Shown here: positions 45,585 to 53,385 of the stretch, one piece after another
Position numbering within the stretch: position 1 is the first letter of the stretch
How the letters are laid out: each line of letters begins with the position of its first letter
DNA from: Poriferisodalis sp965208485
GTDB lineage: Bacteria > Actinomycetota > Acidimicrobiia > Acidimicrobiales > Poriferisodalaceae
Direction of reading: 5' to 3'
Length of the DNA: 64,000 nt
Assembly (NCBI RefSeq): GCF_965208485.1
Contig: NZ_OZ242344.1
Location: forward strand, 2,852,001-2,916,000
Notes under the pieces: model-generated
Told to the model about the DNA's origin: nothing
Database searches by the model: none
The model's input: only the letters and a program-made list of their open reading frames with translations
Program-made: the position numbers and the translations under genes

Positions 45585-45600
45585 CCCCCCCCCCCCCCCC
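45585..45600 (+). repeat. 16-base poly-C tract upstream of amt
   Basis: Sixteen consecutive C, preceded by six A and GTA, ten bases before the ATG of the ammonium transporter. Tracts this long slip during replication. It sits between the likely promoter and the start codon. It could also be a sequencing or assembly artefact. Confidence 0.85.
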
Positions 45601-45609
45601 GTTTGGCGC

Positions 45610-47010
45610 ATGTCGGCGGCTCCGGTCATGGTTCGTCGGTCATGGTTCGTCCGAGCCACGACCTCGGTCCTGCTTGCAGTCGGACTGGTAGCCGCATTCC
45701 CAGCCGCCGCGCACGCGGCACAGCCTGCTGCTGATCCAGGCCAATCTGACCTTCAGTTCGTCATCAGCTCGTTCTCGCTGCTGATCTGGGGCGCGCTGGT
45801 GATGTGGATGTGCGCTGGCTTCACCATGCTCGAATCCGGCACGGTGCGCACGAAGAACGCGTCGATGATCTGCCTGAAGAACGTCGGCATCTACTCCATC
45901 GCCGCCCTCACCTACCTGTTCATCGGCTACAACCTCATGTACGTCGATGTCGGTGACCTCATCGGCAGCTTCCGGTTCCTCTACTCGCCGTTGGATGCCG
46001 AGGTCGCAGCACTCGCCGGCGATGTCTCGGGCCTCGGCGACGCCATCGGCGCAGGCAGCGCTTCGATGTCGAACTGGCTCTTCCAGATGCTGTTCGTGGC
46101 GACGACTGCGTCGATCGTTTCAGGGGCGATGCTCGAGCGCGTCAGGCTGTGGTCGTTCTGGCTGTTCACCGTGTTCCTCACGGCCTTCATCTACCCCACT
46201 GTCGGCGCGTGGATCTGGGGCGGCGGCTGGCTGGAGCAGGCCGGCTTCCGGGACTTCGCCGGGGGGACTGTGGTGCACACCGTGGGTGGGTGCGCCGCGC
46301 TGGTCGGCATGATGATCGTCGGCCCCCGCCTCGGCAAGTTCCGCCTCGACGGCACCGTGAAGGCCACGCCGCCGTCAAACGTCCTGGTCACGACGCTCGG
46401 GGTCTTGATCCTGTGGCTCGGCTGGTTCGGCTTCAACGCGGGATCGCACGGTTCGCTGGCGACGCCGCAGGACGTGATCATCATGAGCGCCGTGCTGATC
46501 AACACGAACCTGGCTGCGGCGTCCGGGATGCTGGCATCGGTCATCATCAGCCGCCGCGTGTTCGGTCGCGTCGGCCTGAGTTCAAGCCTGAACGGCGCAC
46601 TCGCGGGATTGGTCTCCGTGACCGCTGCCCCCTCCATGGCCGACCATTGGTGGGCGGTCGTCATCGGGGCCATCGCCGGCGTGCTCTGCACGGTGGTGAC
46701 TTGGCTGCTTGAACGGATGAAGCTTGACGATGTCGTCGGCGCCGTGCCGGTTCACCTTGTGGCCGGCGTGTGGGGCACGCTGGCGGCAGCCATCACGACC
46801 GACGTGTCCCTCAGCACGCAACTCCTCGGCGTTGCGTCAGTCATGGCCTTTGTGCTGATCGCGTCCTACGTCGTGTGGAAGCTCATCGACTTCGTGCTGG
46901 GAGTACGCGTCGCCACCGAGATCGAGCGCATCGGCCAGGACATCGGCGAACTGGGCATCGAATCGCATCCGGAGTTCCTGCTGGCCCCGGATGACTTCGA
47001 CGAGTACTGA
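45610..47010 (+). CDS. amt: Ammonium transporter, Amt/Rh family
   Basis: 466 residues. Signal-like N-terminus (TTSVLLAVGLVAAFPAAAHAAQ), then 11 helices. Family signatures: GAGFTMLESGTVRTKNA region, GGTVVHTVGGCAALVGMMIVGPRLG (first pore His), WFGFNAGS, TNLAAASGMLASVI, and GAVPVHLVAGVWGTLA (second pore His). It conducts ammonium into the cell. No glnK follows, which is unusual; the C-terminal tail is acidic (EFLLAPDDFDEY). The preceding region 45273-45609 holds a direct repeat and the poly-C tract. Confidence 0.93.
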   Translation: MSAAPVMVRRSWFVRATTSVLLAVGLVAAFPAAAHAAQPAADPGQSDLQFVISSFSLLIWGALVMWMCAGFTMLESGTVRTKNASMICLKNVGIYSIAALTYLFIGYNLMYVDVGDLIGSFRFLYSPLDAEVAALAGDVSGLGDAIGAGSASMSNWLFQMLFVATTASIVSGAMLERVRLWSFWLFTVFLTAFIYPTVGAWIWGGGWLEQAGFRDFAGGTVVHTVGGCAALVGMMIVGPRLGKFRLDGTVKATPPSNVLVTTLGVLILWLGWFGFNAGSHGSLATPQDVIIMSAVLINTNLAAASGMLASVIISRRVFGRVGLSSSLNGALAGLVSVTAAPSMADHWWAVVIGAIAGVLCTVVTWLLERMKLDDVVGAVPVHLVAGVWGTLAAAITTDVSLSTQLLGVASVMAFVLIASYVVWKLIDFVLGVRVATEIERIGQDIGELGIESHPEFLLAPDDFDEY

Positions 47011-47094
47011 TCACGAGCACTGATCACAGCGTCGGTTTTGCGCCTCGGATCCAGCAGACCCAGACCGGAACTGCACCGCCCGGCAGCGCGCTCT

Positions 47095-47769
47095 TCAGTT
47101 CCTGGCCGACACGGGCAGGGCCACATCACGTGCCGACAACGACGGAGCGGGCTGCATGGCGCGGGGTGCTCCTGATGCGGCTACGGCAAGACCATTCCGA
47201 ACAGCCTCCTGCGCTTGCGACGCGTCGGGTCGCCACGCGCCCGGGAGGCACAGCACCCCGAGGCGATCTCCCCGACGCAGCGAGGCCGAGAGCCAGCGCT
47301 CCAGGTTGTTCGCCTCAGCGGCGTCGATCGCCACACAACCAAGAGGCGACTCCAGCACCAGCGTCTCGTCGGCTCTGAGCTTGATGGGCGGTTTCGTCCG
47401 CACGCCCAGCGAACCGTCATAATCGGGACGCAGTGTCACGGGCAGATACACCCGAAGATCCTCAAGTTGCGAGACGCGGCCACGAACGATGGCAGGCGAC
47501 TCGTACGCTGTGTACGCCATCCACACTTCGCCGTTGCTGCGGACGAATCCTGCCCCGCGCACAGGTGGCGGCCGATTGTCGCCGTGCACCATCCATCTGC
47601 GAAGCTGCGCTACCGCAGTGGAGAGCGCGTGATTGTCAGCGTGGCCGCTTCGAGCAAGGCCAGCCTGGAGACTCTGCACATCGGACGGTGTGATACGGAA
47701 GATGCCGTTGCGCGCACCCTGATAGCCGCCGGAGCGCGCAATCGATTCCAAGTCTGCGTAGAGATACAT
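47095..47769 (-). CDS. Conserved-looking hypothetical protein
   Basis: 224 residues with no recognised family. MYLYADLESIARSGGYQGARNGIFRITPSDVQSLQ at the N-terminus, a middle RRWMVHGDNRPPPVRGAGFVRSNGEVWMAYTAYESPAIVRGRV, and a beta-rich LRVYLPVTLRPDYDGSLGVRTKP...TLVLESPLG. No signal peptide or membrane helix. The region upstream (47770-48227) contains only relics and no gene, so it is a solitary gene at the island edge. Confidence 0.5.
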   Translation of the reverse strand: MYLYADLESIARSGGYQGARNGIFRITPSDVQSLQAGLARSGHADNHALSTAVAQLRRWMVHGDNRPPPVRGAGFVRSNGEVWMAYTAYESPAIVRGRVSQLEDLRVYLPVTLRPDYDGSLGVRTKPPIKLRADETLVLESPLGCVAIDAAEANNLERWLSASLRRGDRLGVLCLPGAWRPDASQAQEAVRNGLAVAASGAPRAMQPAPSLSARDVALPVSARN

Positions 47770-47943
47770 GTCGGCCCATCGTCGTTGGCTCTCGTCGCAT
47801 CGCTGCGGGCGACATCAGCGGCTGACTTGCAGATGAACGTTCGCACAAGCGGCAAGAATATTAAAACAAGAGTCTGACCTGACGGTATGCGGTGAAGACC
47901 TGCAGCCCGCAGGCGGTCGGCAGAAGCTTAGCGGCAGGCTATG

Positions 47944-48006
47944 AGATTGCTGAGCAATTGCCAAAGTTGCCGATTCGCGGACACAAAGCCACAGGTCAGA
48001 GCGTTA
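47944..48006. repeat. First copy of an approximately 60-bp island repeat
   Basis: GATTGCTGAGCAATTGCC...GGTCAGAGCGTT recurs at 49646-49705 with about ten differences. In both places a DUF499-type relic follows within about 50-120 bp. Confidence 0.7.
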
Positions 48007-48041
48007 CTCGGTCAGGCCCACATGAGCGGCCAACTGCCAGC

Positions 48042-48095
48042 TCAGCCGTAGCTGTCGAAACCGGCCGGGTTGTGGACCTCAATCTCGACTCGAAC
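48042..48095 (-). pseudogene. Short relic resembling a DUF499-type C-terminus
   Basis: Minus-strand translation VRVEIEVHNPAGFDSYG and stop. The EVHNPAGFDS segment recurs in the larger relic at 49743-49970. Only about 17 codons remain. The nucleotide match to the second copy (CTGTCGAAACCGGCCGGGTT and GTGGACCTCAAT) is nearly exact. Confidence 0.5.
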
Positions 48096-48203
48096 ACCCG
48101 ATCAGGCCCCGGCCTGGGCGAGCACAACGATCACGTCCTGCGAGAAGTGCTCGGCTACGACGACGACCGCATCGTCGAACTCGCCGTCGTCGCCATCGGC
48201 TGA
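48096..48203 (+). pseudogene. CaiB/BaiF CoA-transferase C-terminal relic
   Basis: The plus frame encodes RSGPGLGEHNDHVLREVLGYDDDRIVELAVVAIG and a stop, which matches the usual end of family III CoA-transferases (GEHTDEVLRELLGYD-type). The other 350 or so residues are absent. Confidence 0.65.
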
Positions 48204-48227
48204 CTTGCCGCCCGTCGGCGCCGCTGT

Positions 48228-49508
48228 TCAGGGGCCGAGGGCGGTGAGAGGCACCACGAGAACGCCGTCGGTGCGGCGGTAGCCGTAGCCGGTGGCCGTG
48301 ACGACCACGAGGTTTGACGGCGGGCCGAGCACGGTTGTGTCGACGCGGTCGCGAAGCTTGAGCAGGGCAGCAGCGGCATTGTCGACGGCTGCACTGGCAC
48401 CGAGCTTGACTTCAAGAGCGATCCAGCGGCCGTCACCGCGCTCGATGATGATGTCGACTTCGAGTCCGGTGCTGTCGCGGTAGTGGTGGAGTTCGCCGCC
48501 CTGTGCCTGGGCGTAGACCCGCAAGTCCCGCACCACGAGCGCTTCGAACAGCAGACCGAGCAATGCGTGGTCGGCATCGAGCCGGGCCGGGTTGGCTCTC
48601 AGCGCCGCCACTGCCAGCGACGGGTCAGCAAACAGCCGCTTGGGACTTTGCCGGAGCCGGGCGCGAGAGCGCAAGTCGGCTGTCCACGCTGGAAGCTCCT
48701 CGACGACCAGAAGTCGTCGCAAGCAGTCGAGGTAGCTGGCCACGGTGGCGCGGTGCAGAGGCTCTTGGCCGCCGGTGTCGGAGGCGAGCGTGCGCTCCGA
48801 TGCCTCCGACGCGACGTTGCGGGCGAGGGATCGGATGAGACGCATGACGCCGATGGGGTTGCGTCGCTCGCCGGTGAGCTGGGCGATGTCAGCCCGGCTG
48901 ACCTCGTTGATGTAGCCGAGGCAGTAGCGCTGAGCGGCAGCGAGTTCCATCGCGTGGCAGGCGGGCCATCCGCCTCGACAGATAGCGTCGATGAGATCGC
49001 CGAGGTCCGTATCGGTGGCGGCGGCAGAATCGGTGCGGGCGGCGAACAATTCGTGGATGCCGATCTCGCCGCTCGAGAGACCGGACTCGTAGAGCGACAT
49101 GGGACGCATCTGCACCCGGGTGATGCGGCCGGTGCCGGTGTGACGTGTCAGGTCGTCGGTGGGGGTGGCCGAGCCGGTGAGGACGAAGCTGCCCGCGCTG
49201 CCGGTCTCGTCGGCGGCTGCCCGAACTTGGTTCCAGATGCTGGGGACGAGTTGCCACTCGTCGAGGAGTCGAGGTCGGGGCCCCCGCAGCAGGCGATGAG
49301 GGTCAACCTCGGCAGCGGAGCGCGCCGTAGCGTCGGCACCGAACATCACCTCGCTCGAGGAATGCTGTCGCCCGGTGGACGTCTTTCCGCAAGCTCGCGG
49401 CCCTTCGATGAGCACGGCCGGCAGACCCCTCAGGCACTCTCGGACCTCAGTGTCGATGACGCGCGGCAGGTAGCCCATACCCCGCGCATTGGTGTCTCCA
49501 TCGGGCAC
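48228..49508 (-). CDS. AAA (AAA_14) ATPase with DUF4143 nuclease-like C-terminus
   Basis: 426 residues. Walker A VLIEGPRACGKTSTGRQH, Walker B-like PRLLDEWQLVPSIWNQV, sensor SFVLTGSATP, a winged-helix middle (VASYLDCLRRLLVVEELPAW) and a C-terminal DUF4143 domain with the PD-(D/E)xK-like GLEVDIIIERGDGRWIALEVKLG. Such proteins are common in bacterial genomes and mobile islands; their role is uncertain. ATG 49478 is an alternative start. It is flanked by the two copies of the island repeat. Confidence 0.85.
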   Translation of the reverse strand: MPDGDTNARGMGYLPRVIDTEVRECLRGLPAVLIEGPRACGKTSTGRQHSSSEVMFGADATARSAAEVDPHRLLRGPRPRLLDEWQLVPSIWNQVRAAADETGSAGSFVLTGSATPTDDLTRHTGTGRITRVQMRPMSLYESGLSSGEIGIHELFAARTDSAAATDTDLGDLIDAICRGGWPACHAMELAAAQRYCLGYINEVSRADIAQLTGERRNPIGVMRLIRSLARNVASEASERTLASDTGGQEPLHRATVASYLDCLRRLLVVEELPAWTADLRSRARLRQSPKRLFADPSLAVAALRANPARLDADHALLGLLFEALVVRDLRVYAQAQGGELHHYRDSTGLEVDIIIERGDGRWIALEVKLGASAAVDNAAAALLKLRDRVDTTVLGPPSNLVVVTATGYGYRRTDGVLVVPLTALGP

Positions 49509-49553
49509 ACCGTCTCGCTTCCTATGTCGCGCCTATTGCCTTCCGCTTGGACA

Positions 49554-49634
49554 ATGTACCAAATGCAGAGAGTCTAACCAGCCAAATAGCTGATAGATGA
49601 TCAGCCAAATGTTCATCCATCGATGTACCATATG
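49554..49634. promoter_or_regulatory. AT-rich repeats upstream of the AAA ATPase gene
   Basis: ATGTACCAAATG (49554) and ATGTACCATATG (49623), and CAGCCAAAT twice (49579, 49602), within 80 bp of the ATPase start. Candidate operator repeats; they may also be mobile-element debris. Confidence 0.3.
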
Positions 49635-49639
49635 ACTGT

Positions 49640-49746
49640 CTAGGAGACTGCTGAGCAATTGCCGAAATCGCCGATTCATGGGCACAAAGCCGCAGGTCAG
49701 AGCGTTGCAGACTTGCCCGAATCCGAATAAATCAGCGGTCTCCTAG
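49640..49746. mobile_element. MITE-like 107-bp element
   Basis: CTAGGAGACTGCTGA at the left end and its inverted copy TCAGCGGTCTCCTAG at the right end (one mismatch) bound about 107 bp with no ORF. The left 60 bp repeat at 47944-48006. The right terminus overlaps the stop of the DUF499-type relic. Confidence 0.5.
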
Positions 49747-49970
49747 CTTCCGAACGCCGCTCGGTCGGGCGTGACGTCGGCGCCTTCTTCGAAGTCGAGC
49801 TCTCGGGTGTTCTCATTGACGTTGCGAATCACGTCGCTGTCGAAACCGGCCGGGTTGTGGACCTCAATTCGTTCAGGCGAAATCGCTTGTTGTGCGCCCA
49901 GTCGTTCCGCTTGTCCCGAAGGGCGAACACGATGTTGCGCGCACTGCGAGGCAGCTGTCGCTCGAACGTC
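49743..49970 (-). pseudogene. Relic of a HEPN/DUF499-type defence-associated gene
   Basis: Two pieces in different frames. 49870-49970 encodes RSARNIVFALRDKRNDWAHNKRF, resembling the Swt1-type HEPN motif (R..RN.WAH). 49743-49873 encodes RIEVHNPAGFDSDVIRNVNENTRELDFEEG and FGS-stop, resembling the end of DUF499 ATP-binding proteins. The order N-terminal HEPN then C-terminal end, with perhaps 1000 residues missing, fits an internal deletion. Confidence 0.5.
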
Positions 49971-49984
49971 CCGCGCCAGCAGTC

Positions 49985-50213
49985 GGCGACAGCGCCGAGT
50001 TCGCCGAGTTCGCCGTGAGCTCCATACGCAGATGGTGGGACACCCTCGGCCGCGACCGGTTCCCGAACGCCACACGCCTGCTGGTCACCGCCGACGCCGG
50101 CGGCTCCAACGGCTACCGGCCACGCGCCTGGAAATGGCACCTCGCCCGCCTCGCCGCCGAGACCGGCCTCGAGATCACCGTAGCCCACTACCCGCCCGGC
50201 ACCAGCAAATGGA
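49985..50213 (+). mobile_element. ISAzo13-type transposase fragment
   Basis: The frame encodes SSIRRWWDTLGRDRFPNATRLLVTADAGGSNGYRPRAWKWHLARLAAETGLEITVAHYPPGTSKW, typical of ISAzo13-family transposases (the TADAGGSNGYR Asp and the PPGTSKW end). It is cut at GTSKW by the ISL3 element starting at 50214. Confidence 0.8.
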
Positions 50214-51560
50214 GGCTCTTCGTCTTTTGTTGGGATGGGGTCGGGTTGAGGGTCCTCGGGTAGGGGTTGAGGCTCTGCTGGGATCGGTGTGTCTGACGCC
50301 GATCCCTGGGGGGCCTCGATGAGGCGTGGTGTTGTGTCGGTGCGGCTGTGGCTGTCGCTGACTGAGGTGGTGGAGGTGATCGTCGGCGCGCCCGAGGTGC
50401 TGGTGGTGCGGGTGTGCTCGACGGTGCGCCGCCCGTGCTGTGCGGATTGCGGGACGCCGAGCGGGCGGGTGCACGACCGCCGCGGCGACGAGGTGCGGGA
50501 CTTGGAGGTGTCGGGCCGGCCGGTGACGCTGGTGTGGGAGCGGCGGCGCATGGTGTGCGGGCCGTGCGGGCGGCGCTTTGCTGAGACCCGTCCGGCGTTC
50601 GAGGGCCGCGTCACGGCTCGTCTGGCGCGGCGTCTGGTCCAAGACGCCCGCCAGATGACGGTGAACACTGCTGCGAAGCGTCATGGGCTGAGCTGGGAGC
50701 TGGTCAACGCGCTGGTGGTCGCCTATGCGGGCCTGGTCGGCTCGCGTCGCCGCCGCCGGCGCTGCGGGGGTGCTGCTGGTGGAGGGGACCTCGATCCGCA
50801 AGCGGCACCGGTATGTGACGGTGCTGGTGAACGGCGACACCGGGGAGGTGCCCGCGATGGTGCCCCACCGCAGCGAGGCGGCCCTCAGCGGCTTCCTGGC
50901 TGCTCAGGGGCACCGCTGGCGCCGCGGCGTCAAGGTCGTCGTCTCGGACGGGTCCAAGTCCTATGCGGCGGCGATCGCCGAGCGGCTCGGCCACGCCCGC
51001 CATGTGCTGGACCGGTTCCACGTGATCGGCTGGTTCGCAGCCGGGCTGACCGCGGTGCGACGCGACGTGCAGCGCCGCCCCGAAGGGGCCAAGCCGGCGT
51101 TCGACCCCGAGGTGTTCCGGGCACGGTTCGTGCTCATGAAACGCCCCGACACCCTCGGCGCAGACGAACGCTCCCGGCTCGACGCGCTCTTCGAGACCCA
51201 CCCGAGGCTCAAAGCAGCCTGGGACGCGCTCGGCGAGCTGCACGGCCTCTATCTCGCCAAGGACCGCAAAGGCGCCCTCGAAGCGCTCGACCGGCTCGCC
51301 GACATCTACCGCACCGGCGACATACCCGAGTTCAGCGACGTCGTCGACACCTTCCTCGCCTGGCATCCCCAGATCCTCGACTGGCACCAAACCGGCCAGC
51401 CCAGCAACAGCCGCATCGAAGGCACCAACAACCCCCACCCGAGTCCTACGCCGCAAAGCCCACGGCTTCACCAACCACACGAACCTCGAAGCCCGCGGAA
51501 CACTCATAGCCCGAACCCGCCGAACCCAGCAGCCCCCATCCCAACAAAAGACGAAGGCTC
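50214..51560 (+). mobile_element. ISL3-family insertion sequence (decayed)
   Basis: Left end GGCTCTTCGTCTTTTGTTGG and right end (complement) GAGCCTTCGTCTTTTGTTGG are near-perfect inverted repeats enclosing about 1347 bp. No 8-bp target duplication is apparent (CAAATGGA left, AAATTGTA right). Confidence 0.85.
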
Positions 51561-51577
51561 AAATTGTAGTCACCTGA
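50319..51577 (+). pseudogene. ISL3 transposase, two frameshifts
   Basis: N-terminal zinc-finger part (CCADCGTPSGRVHDRR...CGPCGRRF) in one frame to about 50740. The DDE core continues in another frame (EGTSIRKRHRYVTVLV; VVVSDGSKSYAAAIAERLG; VLDRFHVIGWF), and the C-terminus (RVLRRKAHGFTNHTNLEARG) in a third from about 51430. The usual first catalytic Asp of the GIDE-type motif reads VEG here, another sign of inactivity. Confidence 0.8.
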
Positions 51578-51747
51578 CCTGCGGCTATGGTTTTGAGTCA
51601 AGCTGCCGCGGAACGCTTGTGCTCTGAATTCGGAACGCTCTGGGATTGATTTCGGAACGCGTTGCCTACAGCACAGTCTCTAACTCCCTACTCTTGCCGC
51701 GGCCACATCGACGACCGTGTATCCAATGTCGGTTGTAGTCGCTCGCC

Positions 51748-52710
51748 TCAGGAGGATGAGAGGAATTCCAGGTCGAACGAGAAAGACCTGCGATAGTCGT
51801 AGACCGTCATTACCTCGGCGGAGATGAATTCGAACTTGATCTCCTTGACTGCTCCCATGGGCGTGCACTGCTCTGACCAGAGTTTCTGAAGCCGATCGCA
51901 CATCAAGAATGCGCGACTCGGATCATCAATGCGCTCTTGCAATTGGTGGGCGATTTCCGCAGCTGACAACCGATTGACACTGTGCACCACGCCAGTCGGC
52001 GGATTGACAAGAGGATCGATCTCGGGCAGAAAATCCGGAGGAAACAGGAGTATGACTGTGATAGCGAATGCGTCCTTGTCCCAGTCAGGATCGACGGAAA
52101 TCCGCACATCAAGAGCTTCCCTGTAGAAGGCCCCCTCCGGGCTGTTTTCCTTGCCGTGTTTCGTGACCACATGACTGCGCCACTTGTCAAGCGATCTTGG
52201 CACATCATCTGGGAAGGCAAATCGGTTGAATTTGCGAGCTACTGCCCGAGTGAAGTCATTGCGCTCTTGATCGTTTGAGAGTCCTTCTGCGCACCCGTGC
52301 CATAGGAGAACGCCCGACTCTGCGGTGATGATTCGCTCTAGGTCCGCAAAATACGAGCCGTCTCTGTACGCCGGGAGGTGCGCGTAGCGCGTTAGTCGAC
52401 CGAGACGGCCTTGGGCGGCGTAGTTCCCTTCAAGCTGTGCTAGCGGCGCTAGAGCCACAAACGGTGGGTCAATGCCTCGTCGTGGCATGAGATCACATGT
52501 CTGCGTCAGAATGGCGTGGCCGTGCGGAGCATCTTCACCAATAGCAGACAGATGCCCTGCTTCGACATTGCGACGAGCGTGTTCAGTTGTTGGCGAGTCA
52601 CCATGCGCGAGCCAAGTGTGCCGCTTGAGTGAGGACAGAACATCCCCCTGGCGAAACTCACGAAGCTGCTCGCACTGATCCTCTGTCAGCCACTTGGATG
52701 CTGAAGACAC
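51748..52710 (-). CDS. Unknown protein, third gene of the TIGR04255-like module
   Basis: 320 residues, GTG start three bases after the stop of the helix-turn-helix gene. No known family recognised. Features: REFRQGDVLSSLKRHTWLAHG, APHGHAILTQTCDLMPRRG (a Gln-Thr-Cys-Asp motif after a beta strand), FADLERIITAESGVLLWHGCAEGLS, a central NDFTRAVARKFNRFAFPDDV, DAFAITVILLFPPDFLPEID, and a C-terminal EVMTVYDYRRSFSFDLEFLSSS. Soluble, no signal. GC content is visibly lower than the flanks. The tight coupling to the two upstream genes suggests it is the effector or processing part of a three-component system (inference). Confidence 0.6.
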   Translation of the reverse strand: MSSASKWLTEDQCEQLREFRQGDVLSSLKRHTWLAHGDSPTTEHARRNVEAGHLSAIGEDAPHGHAILTQTCDLMPRRGIDPPFVALAPLAQLEGNYAAQGRLGRLTRYAHLPAYRDGSYFADLERIITAESGVLLWHGCAEGLSNDQERNDFTRAVARKFNRFAFPDDVPRSLDKWRSHVVTKHGKENSPEGAFYREALDVRISVDPDWDKDAFAITVILLFPPDFLPEIDPLVNPPTGVVHSVNRLSAAEIAHQLQERIDDPSRAFLMCDRLQKLWSEQCTPMGAVKEIKFEFISAEVMTVYDYRRSFSFDLEFLSSS

Positions 52711-52713
52711 GGA

Positions 52714-53385
52714 TCAGCGTTCTTCTTCGTCGTCAATGACCTCCGCGAAAACGAACTCTCCATGGGCAGTACGCCCTCCGCTTGCCGACTCAGTCAGCGC
52801 TTCGATGTCGAAGTCTCGCTTCACGCTTCTTGCGAGCGCGAGTTCTTGGAATCTGGATCGCCCGCCGTCTGGTGCTGGCCTCATGAGGGCATCGCGGCGT
52901 TCCTGTGGGGTAGAGCCCAGTTCCGAAACAATCTGAGCCAGCTCAGTCAGGCGCTCCTCATTGAATGAATTCATCTGCGCGCCTGCCGCCCACATATGGA
53001 TGGCGCGTCGGCTTACGCCGAACAGGCGCCGGAGTTGGTCCCAAGTCAGGGCTGAGTCTTCCTTCAGCTGGCGGACCCGCGAGGCCATTTCAGGTGTCGG
53101 ATGCGGGCTGCTCTCCATCCAACGCGTGAATACTCCCTGCGATGAAGTCGAAGCTGCCGACTCGACATGAGCCGCGACCTCATCCCAAGAACCGTCACAG
53201 AATATGCCGGCCAGCAGACCCGCATACCGAGTCATGACAGACTGTTCCGCTGCCGCCTCGTCGTGTTCCATGGTCGGCGCACTCATGGTCACAAACCTGA
53301 ACGCGAAACCGAACGAATCGCTGTCGGAGGCTCTCGAAATCGATGCCCCTGTTCCGAGTGGCTCTTGAGTCACATTGATTTTCAT
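52714..53385 (-). CDS. Helix-turn-helix protein of the TIGR04255-like module
   Basis: 223 residues, ATG overlapping the stop of the TIGR04255-like gene (ATGA). Residues 110-150 form a clear helix-turn-helix (LKEDSALTWDQLRRLFGVSRRAIHMWAAGAQMNSFNEERLTELAQIV), of the XRE/MerR-like antitoxin type. The N-terminal 100 residues and the acidic C-terminus (GEFVFAEVIDDEEER) have no match I know. It is a likely regulator of the operon or an antitoxin-like partner. Confidence 0.7.
   Translation of the reverse strand: MKINVTQEPLGTGASISRASDSDSFGFAFRFVTMSAPTMEHDEAAAEQSVMTRYAGLLAGIFCDGSWDEVAAHVESAASTSSQGVFTRWMESSPHPTPEMASRVRQLKEDSALTWDQLRRLFGVSRRAIHMWAAGAQMNSFNEERLTELAQIVSELGSTPQERRDALMRPAPDGGRSRFQELALARSVKRDFDIEALTESASGGRTAHGEFVFAEVIDDEEER

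Noticed and set aside
50205..51568. Target site duplication of the ISL3 element
   Set aside because: The 8-bp flanks CAAATGGA and AAATTGTA share only a short AAAT, insufficient for a duplication.
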